A DNA stretch of 64,000 nucleotides from Chryseobacterium endalhagicum (GCF_016745235.1 NZ_JAELVM010000003.1:186001-250000); one strand, 5' to 3'. Positions 36,969 to 46,031 are shown, counted from the stretch's first letter. Notes: generated from the sequence alone by a model not told the origin. Numbers and translations are program-made.

Positions 36969-37928
36969 TTATTTTTTCAGGGTATAGGTATGATCTTCTT
37001 TATGTACTTCAAGTCCCAGGATAAAGGCGAGGGCTTCCATATTCTCATCAGCGGTTCCTCCGGTAAAATCTGCAGTGATCTTCTTGTCTGCGCTTTCTTT
37101 CGGATACATGATTTTAATTTTATAGTTGGTCTGCATCACTTCAGCCACTTCTTTGAATACCACATCATTGAAACTTAATGACAGCAGTTTGGCGTTCTGT
37201 TTTCCAGTATTATTTTCCTGAGTAAGCGATATCACAGCCGCCGTATGGGCGATCCCGAAATTCGTCCACTTCTGGTTGGGCTTCAGATAAGAAACCGTGG
37301 TTCCGCCATAAGAAACAGCTACTTTTCCTTCGTACAGCTGCACAGATTTACTGTTTCCCGACTGCGAAATCTTAAAAACGGTTCCCAGTACTTTGGTGCT
37401 GAACCCATCGGCATGTACAATGAAAGGATGTGTTTTGGATTTGGCTACGGAAAATATGGCATCTCCTTTAAGGTTGACAATTCTGGTAGAGGCCGGAAAT
37501 GATTTGTCAATAGTAAGTTCTGCACCTTTAAGCAGGGTTACTACAGATCCGTCTGCCAGATATACTTTCCGGTTTCCTGAATTGGCGGTGTAAGAGTCCG
37601 CTTTAAAGAATTGCTGATAGGTAAGAATTCCCCCCACCGACAATAGAAGTATAATGGCAGCTGCTGCTGTGTAAAAATATTTCCTCAACGGATAAACCGG
37701 GGTATTTTTTACCGGTTTGATAAAGTACAGTTCCAATGCAGATAAAATCCTTTCTTTGGATTCCTTCATATGCATTGTGTCCAGATCCTTTTCTGTACGG
37801 ATGGTCCATTGGTTTAAAATTTCATGTTCCTTTTCTGAAATCTTTTCTTCGGAAACTTCTCTTTGCCAGAGCTTAAAAACGAAAGCTGCAGTATTTTTAT
37901 TTTTTTGGCTTTTCATAAAATATTTCAT
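36969..37928 (-). CDS. FecR family anti-sigma factor
   Basis: A 319-residue inner-membrane regulator with a cytoplasmic N-terminal part (about 1-85), one membrane helix (about 87-108: FYTAAAAIILLLSVGGI), a FecR domain (about 115-215: YLADGSVVTLLKGAELTI, GKVAVSYGG) and a C-terminal DUF4974-like domain (LSLSFNDVVFKEVAEVMQ). It lies 47 nt upstream of the STN receptor and divergent from the ECF sigma gene, the standard order of a FecI/FecR/FecA trans-envelope system. Confidence 0.92.
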   Translation of the reverse strand: MKYFMKSQKNKNTAAFVFKLWQREVSEEKISEKEHEILNQWTIRTEKDLDTMHMKESKERILSALELYFIKPVKNTPVYPLRKYFYTAAAAIILLLSVGGILTYQQFFKADSYTANSGNRKVYLADGSVVTLLKGAELTIDKSFPASTRIVNLKGDAIFSVAKSKTHPFIVHADGFSTKVLGTVFKISQSGNSKSVQLYEGKVAVSYGGTTVSYLKPNQKWTNFGIAHTAAVISLTQENNTGKQNAKLLSLSFNDVVFKEVAEVMQTNYKIKIMYPKESADKKITADFTGGTADENMEALAFILGLEVHKEDHTYTLKK

Positions 37929-38139
37929 GTATTCACAGATACTTCTATCTATAAGACTGTGAAAATGAAAAACTTCCCCAGGCGGTTCTTAATATTGTAT
38001 TCACATTAAAACCAGCTTGTTAATAATTTTAACCAATTTTGAAACTTTCTCAACATTTGATTCACATTCCGGGGATATTTTTCAGAAATAATTAATCTTA
38101 GAATCCCCAAAGTTCATAAAAAGTTAATTTTCCTTTAGG

Positions 38140-38147
38140 TAATTTTG
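38140..38147 (+). promoter_or_regulatory. Possible -7 box of the ECF sigma gene
   Basis: TAATTTTG fits TAnnTTTG, 10 nt before the ATG at 38158, so the transcript would be nearly leaderless. No good -33 element is visible. Confidence 0.4.
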
Positions 38148-38157
38148 TCACAACGAT

Positions 38158-38784
38158 ATGAAGCTTACAGACTATACAATATTGAAGAAAATAAAATCAG
38201 GTGACCGTCCTGCATTCATGCTGCTTTATGAGCGGTATTGGGACAGTCTGTACCGTTTTGTTTTCATGAGGACCAGGGACAAGGAAATGTCTGAAGAACT
38301 GCTGCAGAACCTATGGATCAAGATTCTGGAAGATACTGATGCCATACAGACCGATGAATCCGAAAGTGCAAAAGGCTACCTGCTCCGGTATCTTCATTAC
38401 AGGATTATTGATCATTATAACAGTTCAAAAAAGACACCGTCCACTATAAGTATTGATGAATTTGATACGGGGAATGAAATAGAAATATCGGATACGGAAT
38501 ATTTTGAAATTCTCGAAGAAAACGAGATCTCTACCCTGCTGACTTTGATTGATGAGGTGGTTTCACAGCTTCCTTCAACGGAACAGAGCGTGTATGATAT
38601 GAGAATCAGAAGGAATATGTCTGTTCATGAAACCGCAGAAGCCCTGGGGATCAGCCATAAAACGGTAAGTAATAAATTAAGCAAGGCTTTAGGGGAAATA
38701 CGGGACCAGCTGAATCCGGAATACCAGTCTTCTAAAAAACTGGTATCTATCCTGATGCTGATGGAAATTTTAACGAATTATTAG
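38158..38784 (+). CDS. ECF RNA polymerase sigma factor (FecI-like)
   Basis: A 208-residue sigma factor: region 2 (about 20-85: AFMLLYERYWDSLYRFVF, EELLQNLWIKI) and region 4 (about 140-195: LPSTEQSVYDMRIR, HETAEALGISHKTVSNKLSKAL). It is divergent from the FecR/STN-receptor operon and should direct transcription of it when the receptor signals. The C-terminal tail is hydrophobic (LVSILMLMEIL), as in many Bacteroidetes FecI-like factors. Confidence 0.92.
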   Translation: MKLTDYTILKKIKSGDRPAFMLLYERYWDSLYRFVFMRTRDKEMSEELLQNLWIKILEDTDAIQTDESESAKGYLLRYLHYRIIDHYNSSKKTPSTISIDEFDTGNEIEISDTEYFEILEENEISTLLTLIDEVVSQLPSTEQSVYDMRIRRNMSVHETAEALGISHKTVSNKLSKALGEIRDQLNPEYQSSKKLVSILMLMEILTNY

Positions 38785-38793
38785 GCAGAACCT

Positions 38794-39558
38794 TTATTCA
38801 TAGACAACATAATTCACTTTGTCCACGCCTGTATTGCCGGATTTTTCATGATAGGCATACAAGGTCAGCTCATAATTTCCCGGGGTATTCAGCAGATCGT
38901 TTCCTTCAAAAAGATTGGTGGAAACCAGCGACATATGGACATCTTTGAGGTATTTCCCGTCTTTTTTAAGGATTCCTTTCACTTCCATTTCGTCTGAATT
39001 CCAGATCCCGCCTTTATCAATGACACAGCCGCACATCATGACGATATTGGCCTGAAAAGGAAACGGTTTTCCTTTAATACTGCTCAATGAAATATACTGA
39101 TGGGTACGTGGTTTCAGAATATCAATGATGAATCCGGGAATTTCCAGAATAATGCCGTCGCCCAGAATATCTTTTCCCGGAAGCAGCCAGAGCTCGGTGC
39201 TTACAACAGCCTGGGCCTGTTTGTTGTTCAATGGTGAAATCACTTCTATACTTACAAAAACAGGTTCTTCAATATCTATTGTCGCCAGAAAACCAGCCGT
39301 CTGCGGATCAGCAATGGAAGTCCCGCGTGTTTTGGAGGTTTTCATGATCAGATCTGTATTTCCGGTGCTTCCGGTGGTATTTCCTTCGGCTAATATCTGA
39401 CGGTTCACTTTGTTCCGTACAATGATATGGGCGCCTCCCAATGAGCTTCCTATAAATTTTGCATCTCTTGCTTTGGCCCTGATCATCATTTTAGTCTCGA
39501 CAGCGGAAGCCGTAAAGCCGCAGAAAAGAAATGCAGCCATAAAAATGAGTGTTTTCAT
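38794..39558 (-). CDS. Exported hypothetical protein
   Basis: A 254-residue protein with a cleavable signal peptide (FMAAFLFCGFTASA). The rest is beta-rich, with no family recognised. It sits 1 nt downstream of a MarR-type regulator gene, so the regulator and this protein are co-transcribed, and it converges with the ECF sigma gene 9 nt away. Confidence 0.65.
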   Translation of the reverse strand: MKTLIFMAAFLFCGFTASAVETKMMIRAKARDAKFIGSSLGGAHIIVRNKVNRQILAEGNTTGSTGNTDLIMKTSKTRGTSIADPQTAGFLATIDIEEPVFVSIEVISPLNNKQAQAVVSTELWLLPGKDILGDGIILEIPGFIIDILKPRTHQYISLSSIKGKPFPFQANIVMMCGCVIDKGGIWNSDEMEVKGILKKDGKYLKDVHMSLVSTNLFEGNDLLNTPGNYELTLYAYHEKSGNTGVDKVNYVVYE

Positions 39559-39559
39559 A

Positions 39560-40048
39560 TTATATCTTTTTTAAATATTGTTTTTTAAACCTGTCGTGAA
39601 AAGATTCGTTTTTCAGTTGGGAATCTATCCCGTCCAGATAAGCCAGAATTCCCAGCTCGTCAGAAAGCACCTGCAGGATAGCGTTTTCACAGCTGTCCCA
39701 GATCTGTTCCAGCTGTGGAAGCATGTTCTGCGCTTTTTCTGTCAGAGAAACCATCTGCTTTCGTTTATCGGTACTGTCTTTTCTGATGTGGAGGTAATTT
39801 TTCTCTGCCATTTTTTTTACAATAGCCACCACGGAAGGATGGGAATATCCCAAAGGTTCGGCAATATCTATAATAGACATTTCCTTGTTTTTCTGAAGCA
39901 GCATAAACACCAGATACCAGTTCGGTTCTACATCTATATTCTGTTCTTTGTAGAATTTTCTTACATCATGCGACATCCGGTCGCTTATTCTTTTCAGCCT
40001 GCTGTCCAGTGCTTTATAGCCCAGTTCTTTAATGAAATCCTGATCCAT
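39560..40048 (-). CDS. MarR family transcriptional regulator
   Basis: A 162-residue winged-helix protein: NWYLVFMLLQKNKEMSIIDIAEPLGYSHPSVVAIVKKM is the DNA-binding HTH (key part SIIDIAEPLGYSHPSV), followed by the wing with DSTDKRKQMVSLT. It probably dimerises through its terminal helices. It is the first gene of a two-gene unit with the exported protein. The ligand is unknown. Confidence 0.85.
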   Translation of the reverse strand: MDQDFIKELGYKALDSRLKRISDRMSHDVRKFYKEQNIDVEPNWYLVFMLLQKNKEMSIIDIAEPLGYSHPSVVAIVKKMAEKNYLHIRKDSTDKRKQMVSLTEKAQNMLPQLEQIWDSCENAILQVLSDELGILAYLDGIDSQLKNESFHDRFKKQYLKKI

Positions 40049-40121
40049 TTAATAATCATTAGAATACAAATATATAAATATAAAGCGAACTATATAGTTG
40101 ACTTTATATTTTTTTTGAAAG

Positions 40122-40175
40122 ATTGAAGGATTGGGAGATGGAAGAGGGAGGCTGGAAGTTATTTCAGTCAGAGTA
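40122..40175. repeat. Degenerate dispersed repeat (GGAAG-rich)
   Basis: Contains GGAAGAGGGAGGCTGGAAGTTATT, quoted in part as GGAAGAGGGAGG and GGAAGTTATT. Related blocks occur at 61531-61559, 61638-61686 and 62261-62305. Confidence 0.5.
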
Positions 40176-40246
40176 TTGCTTCTGGTTATCGTAAAATTTG
40201 ATTGTAAACAGTTTGTAATTAGTCTTTAATTTTTTCAAGGCTTCCT

Positions 40247-41110
40247 TTATCTTTCTCCGCTGCTCAAAGTAGTTTTCCGGAATTCTTTAGGCGTCATGCC
40301 CCGGTGTTTTTTGAAAAATTTAGCCAGATGGCTTTCATCCGTAAACTGAAGTTCGTAAGCGATTTCACTCAGGCGGACGCTGCTGTATTTCAGATAGGTT
40401 TCCACGAGTTTCAGGCGGTAATCCAGTACATACTCCTGATACGCAATGCCTGTCTGCTGCTTGAAATATTCTCCGAAATAATTCCTTGAAATTCCAAAAT
40501 GATCGGCTATCATTTGAATTCTGAGCTTTTCCTTATCCTTCACATGCTCCTGGATGTAAGTGATGATCTTCATAATGGAGAAAGCTTTCCTGTTCTGCTG
40601 CAGTTCTGAGGTTTCGCTTCCAATGATGTTCCGGGCTATAAGATTCAGCAGAATAGACATACCGTTCCGTATGATCAGATAGTCGTTCGTCTTATTTTTA
40701 TATTCTCTTGCAATCTGTGTAATAAGTGCTTCTGCAAAGCTTTCATCTTCTTTATCTCTGAATACACAGCCCGCTCTTGCATGGTAATTATTACTGATGT
40801 ACTGCAATTTATAGAGATTTTCGCAGCTCTCTATGCGGTCGGCTTCCAGTCTTATTTTATCAATGAATTCTACAGGACATTGAATAACAGTCAACAGCGC
40901 ATCCTCACTTTTAAAATGATAAAACTGATTCTGGGGAATAACAAAAAGTTTAGATTCTGTGAAACTTATGGTCCTTTCGTCGTAAGTAAGCCTTCCACTT
41001 CCCTTCTGAACATAAACCAGGGAAAGAAAAGCCTTCGTTTTGATCAAAATTTCTTCATGACAGAATCTGACTTCTTTCACATCAATATGCTCAACGGGTA
41101 AAACTTTCAT
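40247..41110 (-). CDS. AraC family transcriptional regulator
   Basis: A 287-residue regulator starting at the ATG at 41110, which is preferred because the 11 residues upstream are not typical. N-terminal cupin-like sensor (about 20-100) and a C-terminal AraC domain with two HTHs (about 180-280: QMIADHFGISRNYFGEYFKQQTG, LSEIAYELQFTDESHLAKFFKKHRG, quoted in part). It is divergent from the MFS transporter gene, with 75 nt between, and is the likely regulator of it. Confidence 0.88.
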   Translation of the reverse strand: MKVLPVEHIDVKEVRFCHEEILIKTKAFLSLVYVQKGSGRLTYDERTISFTESKLFVIPQNQFYHFKSEDALLTVIQCPVEFIDKIRLEADRIESCENLYKLQYISNNYHARAGCVFRDKEDESFAEALITQIAREYKNKTNDYLIIRNGMSILLNLIARNIIGSETSELQQNRKAFSIMKIITYIQEHVKDKEKLRIQMIADHFGISRNYFGEYFKQQTGIAYQEYVLDYRLKLVETYLKYSSVRLSEIAYELQFTDESHLAKFFKKHRGMTPKEFRKTTLSSGER

Positions 41111-41184
41111 ATTCCAGTACTTATTTATCCTCCAAAAGTACAATTTTACAAGTATAAAAGGAGGTTAAATTTGCATAAAAAAAT

Positions 41185-42567
41185 ATGAATATCTACCCCA
41201 GACGATGGCAGGCACTCGGTTATCTTACTGCAGGAGCATTTCTTTCCCCACTGGATTACTTCATTGTCAATATGGCCCTTCCATATATTCAGAAAGCTTT
41301 CAATGCCAGTGATCATCAGCTGCAGATGGTTGTGGCTATCTATGGTCTCACCTACGCTGCACTCGTGGTATTTGGGGGACGGCTTGGTGATCTTTACGGC
41401 AGGAAGAAAATATTTGTACTGGGTCTGTATCTATTTCTGTTTTCCTCCTTAGGCTGTGCTTTTTCTCCTGATATCAGATTTCTTATTGTTTCCCGGCTTT
41501 TTCAGGGAATTGGCGCTTCTTTTCTGGCTCCTCAGGTTCTGGCTTCAATCAGGGTTTTATTCAGCAGCGGTGAGCAGCCAAAAGCTGTCAGTATTTTCAG
41601 TTCTGTATTCGGTCTGGCTTCTGTGGCGGGACAATTGCTGGGTGGTTTTCTGCTTCAGCTTCACTGGATGAATTTTTCATGGGAAACGGTTTTTCTGGTG
41701 AATGTTCCTGTCACCCTGATCTGCATTACCGGCATTCATTTCACCATGGATAATAACCGGGAAGAAAAAGGGCAGAAAATAGATTTTCCCGGTGTGCTGC
41801 TTTTAATCCTTTCATTACTGATGATTATATGTCCTATTATTTTCGGGCGGAAATACCACTGGGCATGGTGGATCTTTGCGGTCCTATCAGCCGGAATTTT
41901 ATTAATGCTGATTTTTTACAGATATGAAATTAAAGAGGCAAAAAACAACAGACCAGTACTGGTAGATCCTTCCCTTTTACAGGATCGGCCGTTTGTTCTG
42001 TGTCTTTTTATCATCTTCTTTTATAATTTCACGTCAGGACTGTTTATCTGCTATCCTTACTATCTGCAAGAATTTCTGCATTGGAATCCGGTAGAAACAG
42101 GATTGGCTGTTATACCCTACGGGATTGCTTTTTTCATCGGACCGTTACTGGTTACCAGAATAAAACGTTCTACCCACACTTTGATCTATATTGGGCTGGG
42201 ATTACTGATTTCAGGGTTCTCATTTGCCTCACTATTCATTTATTTTCAGGGAAAACCTTCTGTAGGAATGGATGTCAGTCTTTTTACAGCAGGACTTGGT
42301 CACGGTATTATAATGCCTGTAATGATGCGGAAAGCTATCGGTTTGATCAATAAAGAAAAGGCAGGCCAGGCTTCCGGTTTGATCAGCATCAGCATACAGA
42401 TCGGAAGTGTAACCGGCGGGACCATTATAGGAACATTATTTTTCAGCACTATTGAACTGATAGGCTTTACCAAAGCATTTGCCCTGGCTGTTTCAGCAAT
42501 CGCGGCAGTTCAGATTACCGGAATTTTAATTAATACAAAGCTGTTACAATACAGTAAAAGGCAGTAA
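41185..42567 (+). CDS. MFS transporter (DHA2-like)
   Basis: A 460-residue membrane transporter with about 14 hydrophobic segments and the MFS motif A GGRLGDLYGRKK (64-75), as in drug:proton antiporters of the DHA2 group. The N terminus has DYFIVNMALPYIQKAF, another DHA2 feature. It is divergent from an AraC regulator gene and followed 51 nt later by an NTF2-like gene. Efflux of a small compound is likely; the substrate is not known. Confidence 0.87.
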   Translation: MNIYPRRWQALGYLTAGAFLSPLDYFIVNMALPYIQKAFNASDHQLQMVVAIYGLTYAALVVFGGRLGDLYGRKKIFVLGLYLFLFSSLGCAFSPDIRFLIVSRLFQGIGASFLAPQVLASIRVLFSSGEQPKAVSIFSSVFGLASVAGQLLGGFLLQLHWMNFSWETVFLVNVPVTLICITGIHFTMDNNREEKGQKIDFPGVLLLILSLLMIICPIIFGRKYHWAWWIFAVLSAGILLMLIFYRYEIKEAKNNRPVLVDPSLLQDRPFVLCLFIIFFYNFTSGLFICYPYYLQEFLHWNPVETGLAVIPYGIAFFIGPLLVTRIKRSTHTLIYIGLGLLISGFSFASLFIYFQGKPSVGMDVSLFTAGLGHGIIMPVMMRKAIGLINKEKAGQASGLISISIQIGSVTGGTIIGTLFFSTIELIGFTKAFALAVSAIAAVQITGILINTKLLQYSKRQ

Positions 42568-42618
42568 CCGAAATTCCCTTATCTCTTTTAATAATAAAAA
42601 CATGATATATTTATACTT

Positions 42619-43008
42619 ATGAACAACACAGAAAAAATCATTACAGAAATCAAAGAATTTCACACAGCTATTGAAGCCTGGTTCCGTGGAAATACCGACC
42701 GGGAGATGCTTTATCAGAAACTTCTGTCAGGATTTGCCCCGGATTTTAAAATGGTCAGCGGCAATGGAAACTCCATTACATTGGCTGCATTTTCCGAATG
42801 GCTTCCGGGAGCTTATGGAAAATTTCCGGATCGAACGATTATCCTTGAAAATATCGAGGCTGAAAGTACGGAATGCCATGGATTGGCATCCTATATTGAG
42901 ATTCAAATCACGGGAAGTACTACCACACGTCGCCAGTCATCGGCGGTTTTTGTGATGGCTGAGGAAAAGGCTTTATGGCTGCATCTTGTTGAGAAATGGA
43001 TTGTGTAA
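42619..43008 (+). CDS. SnoaL/DUF4440-like hypothetical protein
   Basis: A 129-residue cytosolic protein. The pattern IKEFHTAIEAWFRGNTD, FAPDFKMVSGNG, SSAVFVMAEEKALWLHLVEKWI fits the NTF2-like fold. It lies after the MFS gene and may be co-transcribed. No catalytic residues can be assigned. Confidence 0.6.
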   Translation: MNNTEKIITEIKEFHTAIEAWFRGNTDREMLYQKLLSGFAPDFKMVSGNGNSITLAAFSEWLPGAYGKFPDRTIILENIEAESTECHGLASYIEIQITGSTTTRRQSSAVFVMAEEKALWLHLVEKWIV

Positions 43009-43089
43009 AAAGCAAGCCGTGATTGTAGTTTTCCGTGGATTATGATAAAAAATTGTAATCAGTAATTACCTCCGCAAATTTTAGGTTTT

Positions 43090-43209
43090 GGCTAAAGCCG
43101 AATGAACGGGATATTTCTTTTAGGTGGGCTAAAGCCCACCCCTATTGAATTTTTGACTATTAAATCTAATTTTTAAATCTATAATATACATAAGCGGGCT
43201 AAAGCCCGC
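43090..43209. repeat. REP-like palindromes with core GGCTAAAGCC
   Basis: Three copies: GGCTAAAGCC at 43090-43099, GTGGGCTAAAGCCCAC at 43124-43139 and GCGGGCTAAAGCCCGC at 43194-43209. The last two are followed by (C)CCNATTGAAT, so a longer unit of about 70 bp is repeated. AT-rich runs fill the rest of the spacer. Confidence 0.85.
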
Positions 43210-43282
43210 TCCCATTGAATATTCATTAAAAATCCTTTAAATCTTTAAATTTTTAAATCTCTTCAATTTTTCAATTTTTCAA

Positions 43283-43900
43283 TCAAGAAATCCTATACAC
43301 ACACCGCTGTCCTCCCGAAAGTATATGATTCACCCTTTCCACCTGATAGTTTTTTCCGATCAGGTTTTGAAAATTAGAAAGCTCGGCCCTGCAGAATCCC
43401 TGGCATTCAGTGGCAGCAGCACAGATCGGGCAGTGATTTTCTATCAGGAAATAGTCTCCTCCTTCTTTCGTCCATTCTGCCATATAGCCTTCTTCACTCC
43501 GGACTTTGACCAGAACATCCAGACGCTGCTCCAGAGATTCTGCTTTAGCTAAAGCCTTTTCATAGCGTTCATAGGTATTTTTCTCCCGGTCATTAATCAA
43601 CAGGTTCAGGGCATTTTCCCCCAAAAGATTTTTAACGGAACGAAGAATCTGAACCGTAATATCTGCATGTGAATCAGGAAATTGAGACAGTCCTTTTTCA
43701 GTCAGGATATAATAAGTGGACGGCCTGCCTACGCCTTCACTTTTTGCCACAGATTTAATGAGCCCTTCCTCCGCAAGGTTCAGTAAATGTTTCCGTGCTC
43801 CTTCCTTTGTAATGGCGAGTTCCCGGGAGATTAAAAGTGATGTAGCTTCGCCCCGCATTTTTAAAAACATCAGGATGCGGTCCGCTGCAGGCTTCTTCAT
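43283..43900 (-). CDS. SufR-like winged-helix iron-sulfur regulator
   Basis: A 205-residue regulator with a winged HTH (about 8-70: LLISRELAITKEGARKHLLN, GRPSTYYILTEKG), a coiled linker (105-130) and a C-terminal cysteine cluster, Cys157, 160, 166, 170 and 200, in HCPICAAATECQGFC and GGQRCVYRI. This resembles the SufR/COG2345 group, whose members sense iron-sulfur status or redox stress. It is divergent from sodA, and operator-like repeats lie in the shared spacer, so it probably controls both genes. Confidence 0.8.
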   Translation of the reverse strand: MKKPAADRILMFLKMRGEATSLLISRELAITKEGARKHLLNLAEEGLIKSVAKSEGVGRPSTYYILTEKGLSQFPDSHADITVQILRSVKNLLGENALNLLINDREKNTYERYEKALAKAESLEQRLDVLVKVRSEEGYMAEWTKEGGDYFLIENHCPICAAATECQGFCRAELSNFQNLIGKNYQVERVNHILSGGQRCVYRIS

Positions 43901-43933
43901 TTGACAATATTTTGGTTGTTTTATTTTCTACAA

Positions 43934-43941
43934 CAAATATA
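43934..43941 (-). promoter_or_regulatory. -7 box of the SufR-like regulator gene
   Basis: TATATTTG on the minus strand fits TAnnTTTG. Just downstream, TTGTTTTATT (43916-43925) repeats one arm of the sod operator, so autoregulation is likely. Confidence 0.5.
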
Positions 43942-44016
43942 GTAATTTTCTATAATTTGTGATTTTAATACGTAAATAAATGATAACAAACAAGTTAAAC
44001 AGAAATCAATTGTCTT

Positions 44017-44046
44017 CAATAAAACAACCAATAAGTTGTTTTATTG
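44017..44046. promoter_or_regulatory. Palindromic operator of the sodA promoter
   Basis: Perfect 11-bp arms, CAATAAAACAA (44017-44027) and TTGTTTTATTG (44036-44046), with an 8-nt centre. The right arm holds the TTG used as the -33 element; TACCTTTG at 44058-44065 is the -7 box after a 19-nt spacer. A bound protein would block the promoter. Confidence 0.75.
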
Positions 44047-44090
44047 AAATATATTATTACCTTTGAAACACATTAATAAAAAATAAAATA

Positions 44091-44717
44091 ATGAACGCAT
44101 TTACATTACCTCAGCTTCCTTATGCCTATGATGCACTGGAACCCTTTATAGATAAAGAAACAATGACGATTCATCACCAGCGTCATCATCAGGCGTATGT
44201 GGACAATCTGAATGCTGCCTTAAAAGCATCCGAAGAAACCTCCACTGATCTGGACTCCATTCTGCAAAGGATCAGTGAATACAGTCCGGCAGTCCGAAAC
44301 AATGGTGGCGGGCACTACAACCACTCATTATTCTGGGAAATCCTGTCTCCCCAACCTAAACTCAATCCTGAGGGCAAGCTGGCTGAAGCGATCAACTCAG
44401 GTTTTGAAAATCTTGACAATTTTAAGGCGGAAATGAAAAAAGCAGGACTGGGACAATTCGGTTCCGGATGGGTATGGTTATTTGTAAAATTCAACGGATC
44501 ACTGGCTATCACTTCCACACCTAATCAGGACAATCCGATGATGGATACCCAGTCTGCCAACAGAGGTTTTCCTATCCTTGGAATAGATGTTTGGGAACAT
44601 GCCTATTATTTGGCCTATCAGAATAAAAGGGCGGATTATCTGGATTCATTCTGGTCGGTTCTTAACTGGTCAGCTGTTGAAAGAAAATATGAAGAAACCC
44701 TTTCAAAAATCAGATAA
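44091..44717 (+). CDS. sodA: Superoxide dismutase, Mn-type
   Basis: A 208-residue Fe/Mn superoxide dismutase, cytosolic, converting superoxide to O2 and H2O2. Metal ligands are His28, His78, Asp166 and His170 (DVWEHAYY). [11 protein letters not shown] with Gly at the key site and NQDNP (Gln146) place it with Mn-type rather than Fe-type enzymes, though cambialistic use cannot be excluded. The ATG follows a promoter with an overlapping palindrome. It is the first gene of a three-gene plus-strand cluster. Confidence 0.95.
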   Translation: MNAFTLPQLPYAYDALEPFIDKETMTIHHQRHHQAYVDNLNAALKASEETSTDLDSILQRISEYSPAVRNNGGGHYNHSLFWEILSPQPKLNPEGKLAEAINSGFENLDNFKAEMKKAGLGQFGSGWVWLFVKFNGSLAITSTPNQDNPMMDTQSANRGFPILGIDVWEHAYYLAYQNKRADYLDSFWSVLNWSAVERKYEETLSKIR

Positions 44718-44740
44718 ACAATATTGATTAAAAATCAATT

Positions 44741-45250
44741 ATGGAACAGAAAATTTTCATCAATAAAGCTGAAGCTTCGGGAATTATTGCTTTTGATCTT
44801 TTACACTATAAACCGACTACAGAAATTGTAGAACTGGATATCAGAGAGCATCTTTTTATGGGAATGATTGTGAAGGAGAAAGAGTTCAAAGAATCAATTG
44901 CAGCCGTGGATTTTTCTGTATACAACGATAAAGCTGTGGGGATCGTCTGCTCTACGGATGCCATTATTCCGCCCTGGGCCTATATGATCTTAATGGAAAA
45001 ACTTTTTCCTTATGCGGTGTATGCAGATTTAAACAATGCGGAAACCATTCTGCTGGATCTCTGGAAACGCCGCCTCATGTATGCAGACCTGAAATCGTAT
45101 AAAAATCAGAAGGTTGTAGTCAGGGCCAGAGCAGATCATGATCCCTCACTCTACTTACTGGCAGCCGGGCTTCTGAAACCTTTGGTTAAAAGCCTGATGT
45201 ACGGGGAAATCGGGATGCCGAAAGTAATTTTTAAAACTCAGAACTCATGA
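44741..45250 (+). CDS. DUF2480 family protein
   Basis: A 169-residue cytosolic protein. IIAFDLLHYKPTTEIVELD, IIPPWAYMILMEKLFPYA and LKPLVKSLMYGEIGMPKVI match what I recall of DUF2480, a Bacteroidetes family of unknown function that is sometimes near iron-sulfur (SUF) genes. The stop overlaps the ATG of the flavin reductase gene by 4 nt, and sodA lies 23 nt upstream, so they are likely co-transcribed. Confidence 0.75.
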   Translation: MEQKIFINKAEASGIIAFDLLHYKPTTEIVELDIREHLFMGMIVKEKEFKESIAAVDFSVYNDKAVGIVCSTDAIIPPWAYMILMEKLFPYAVYADLNNAETILLDLWKRRLMYADLKSYKNQKVVVRARADHDPSLYLLAAGLLKPLVKSLMYGEIGMPKVIFKTQNS

Positions 45251-45804
45251 AAGCAATGATATTCAACGGCTCCTTAGAAAGAAGGTCAGAATCTACTTCA
45301 GGAAGGATTTCACAGTATTTTGCAGAAGAACTTAAAAAATTGGGGGTTCAGCCTGAAATTTTTACGCTGGCAGATTCCGGAATTCCTCTGTTTGATGTTA
45401 CACTTACCAAAACACCCTTGGCAGTAGAGCGCATGACGCAGCTGTTTTTGGAAGCAAATATCCATTTTTGGCTTGCCCCGCTTTATCATGGCAGTATTCC
45501 GGGAGTGATGAAAAACTGCCTGGACTGGCTTGAAGTTACCGCAGGATATTACGAGCCTTATCTTACCGATAAAACCGTAGGACTTGTCTGCTGGGCAGAT
45601 GGCCTGCAGGCTATGCACGGCATCAATACGATGGATGTAATTGCAAAATCTCTCCGGGCCTGGCCGCTTCCTTTCAGTGTGCCTGTGATCCGGCCTGGTT
45701 TATTTGACCCGGAAGAACCAACGAAAATATCTTCATTGTATGCAGATAAATTCAACAAACTGATCCGTATTGCGACTTCCAGAAAAATCGAAAAGATAGA
45801 ATAA
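45247..45804 (+). CDS. NAD(P)H-dependent FMN reductase family protein
   Basis: A 185-residue flavodoxin-fold protein with an FMN-binding start (FNGSLERRSESTSGRIS) and PLYHGSIPGVMKNCLDWLE, the signature of NADPH-dependent FMN reductases. In this operon with sodA and under a SufR-like regulator, a role in redox stress is plausible. The ATG overlaps the previous stop (ATGA). Confidence 0.85.
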   Translation: MKAMIFNGSLERRSESTSGRISQYFAEELKKLGVQPEIFTLADSGIPLFDVTLTKTPLAVERMTQLFLEANIHFWLAPLYHGSIPGVMKNCLDWLEVTAGYYEPYLTDKTVGLVCWADGLQAMHGINTMDVIAKSLRAWPLPFSVPVIRPGLFDPEEPTKISSLYADKFNKLIRIATSRKIEKIE

Positions 45805-45990
45805 AACTGGTATCAAGATACAATTCCTTAAAAATTTCAAAACAAATTTAAGCCAAGGAGAGTCCCGAAGGGACGATTTAGCAAAAGATAGAATGCAATT
45901 CTATCAACCCAAATTCATAAGTAAACTGTTTAAACTGATCTGATCAGTATTTACAGCCAACTGTTTTTTTCATTTAAGTTATGTTTAGAC
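45805..45990. repeat. Spacer with a dispersed hairpin repeat
   Basis: GTCCCGAAGGGAC at 45863-45875 forms a short hairpin and is followed by a second palindrome (GATAGAA and TTCTATC, 45889-45907). Both look like parts of an intergenic repeat. No gene is seen. Confidence 0.55.
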
Positions 45991-46031
45991 AGGGATTTCT
46001 GAGACATACCCGTCAAAAGAAATCCCTTTTT
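45991..46031 (+). terminator. Terminator or leader hairpin before the ferredoxin gene
   Basis: A perfect 10-bp stem AGGGATTTCT/AGAAATCCCT (45991-46000 and 46018-46027) with a T run, ending 27 nt before the ferredoxin ATG. It may end the sodA operon or act as an attenuator of the ferredoxin gene. Confidence 0.65.
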
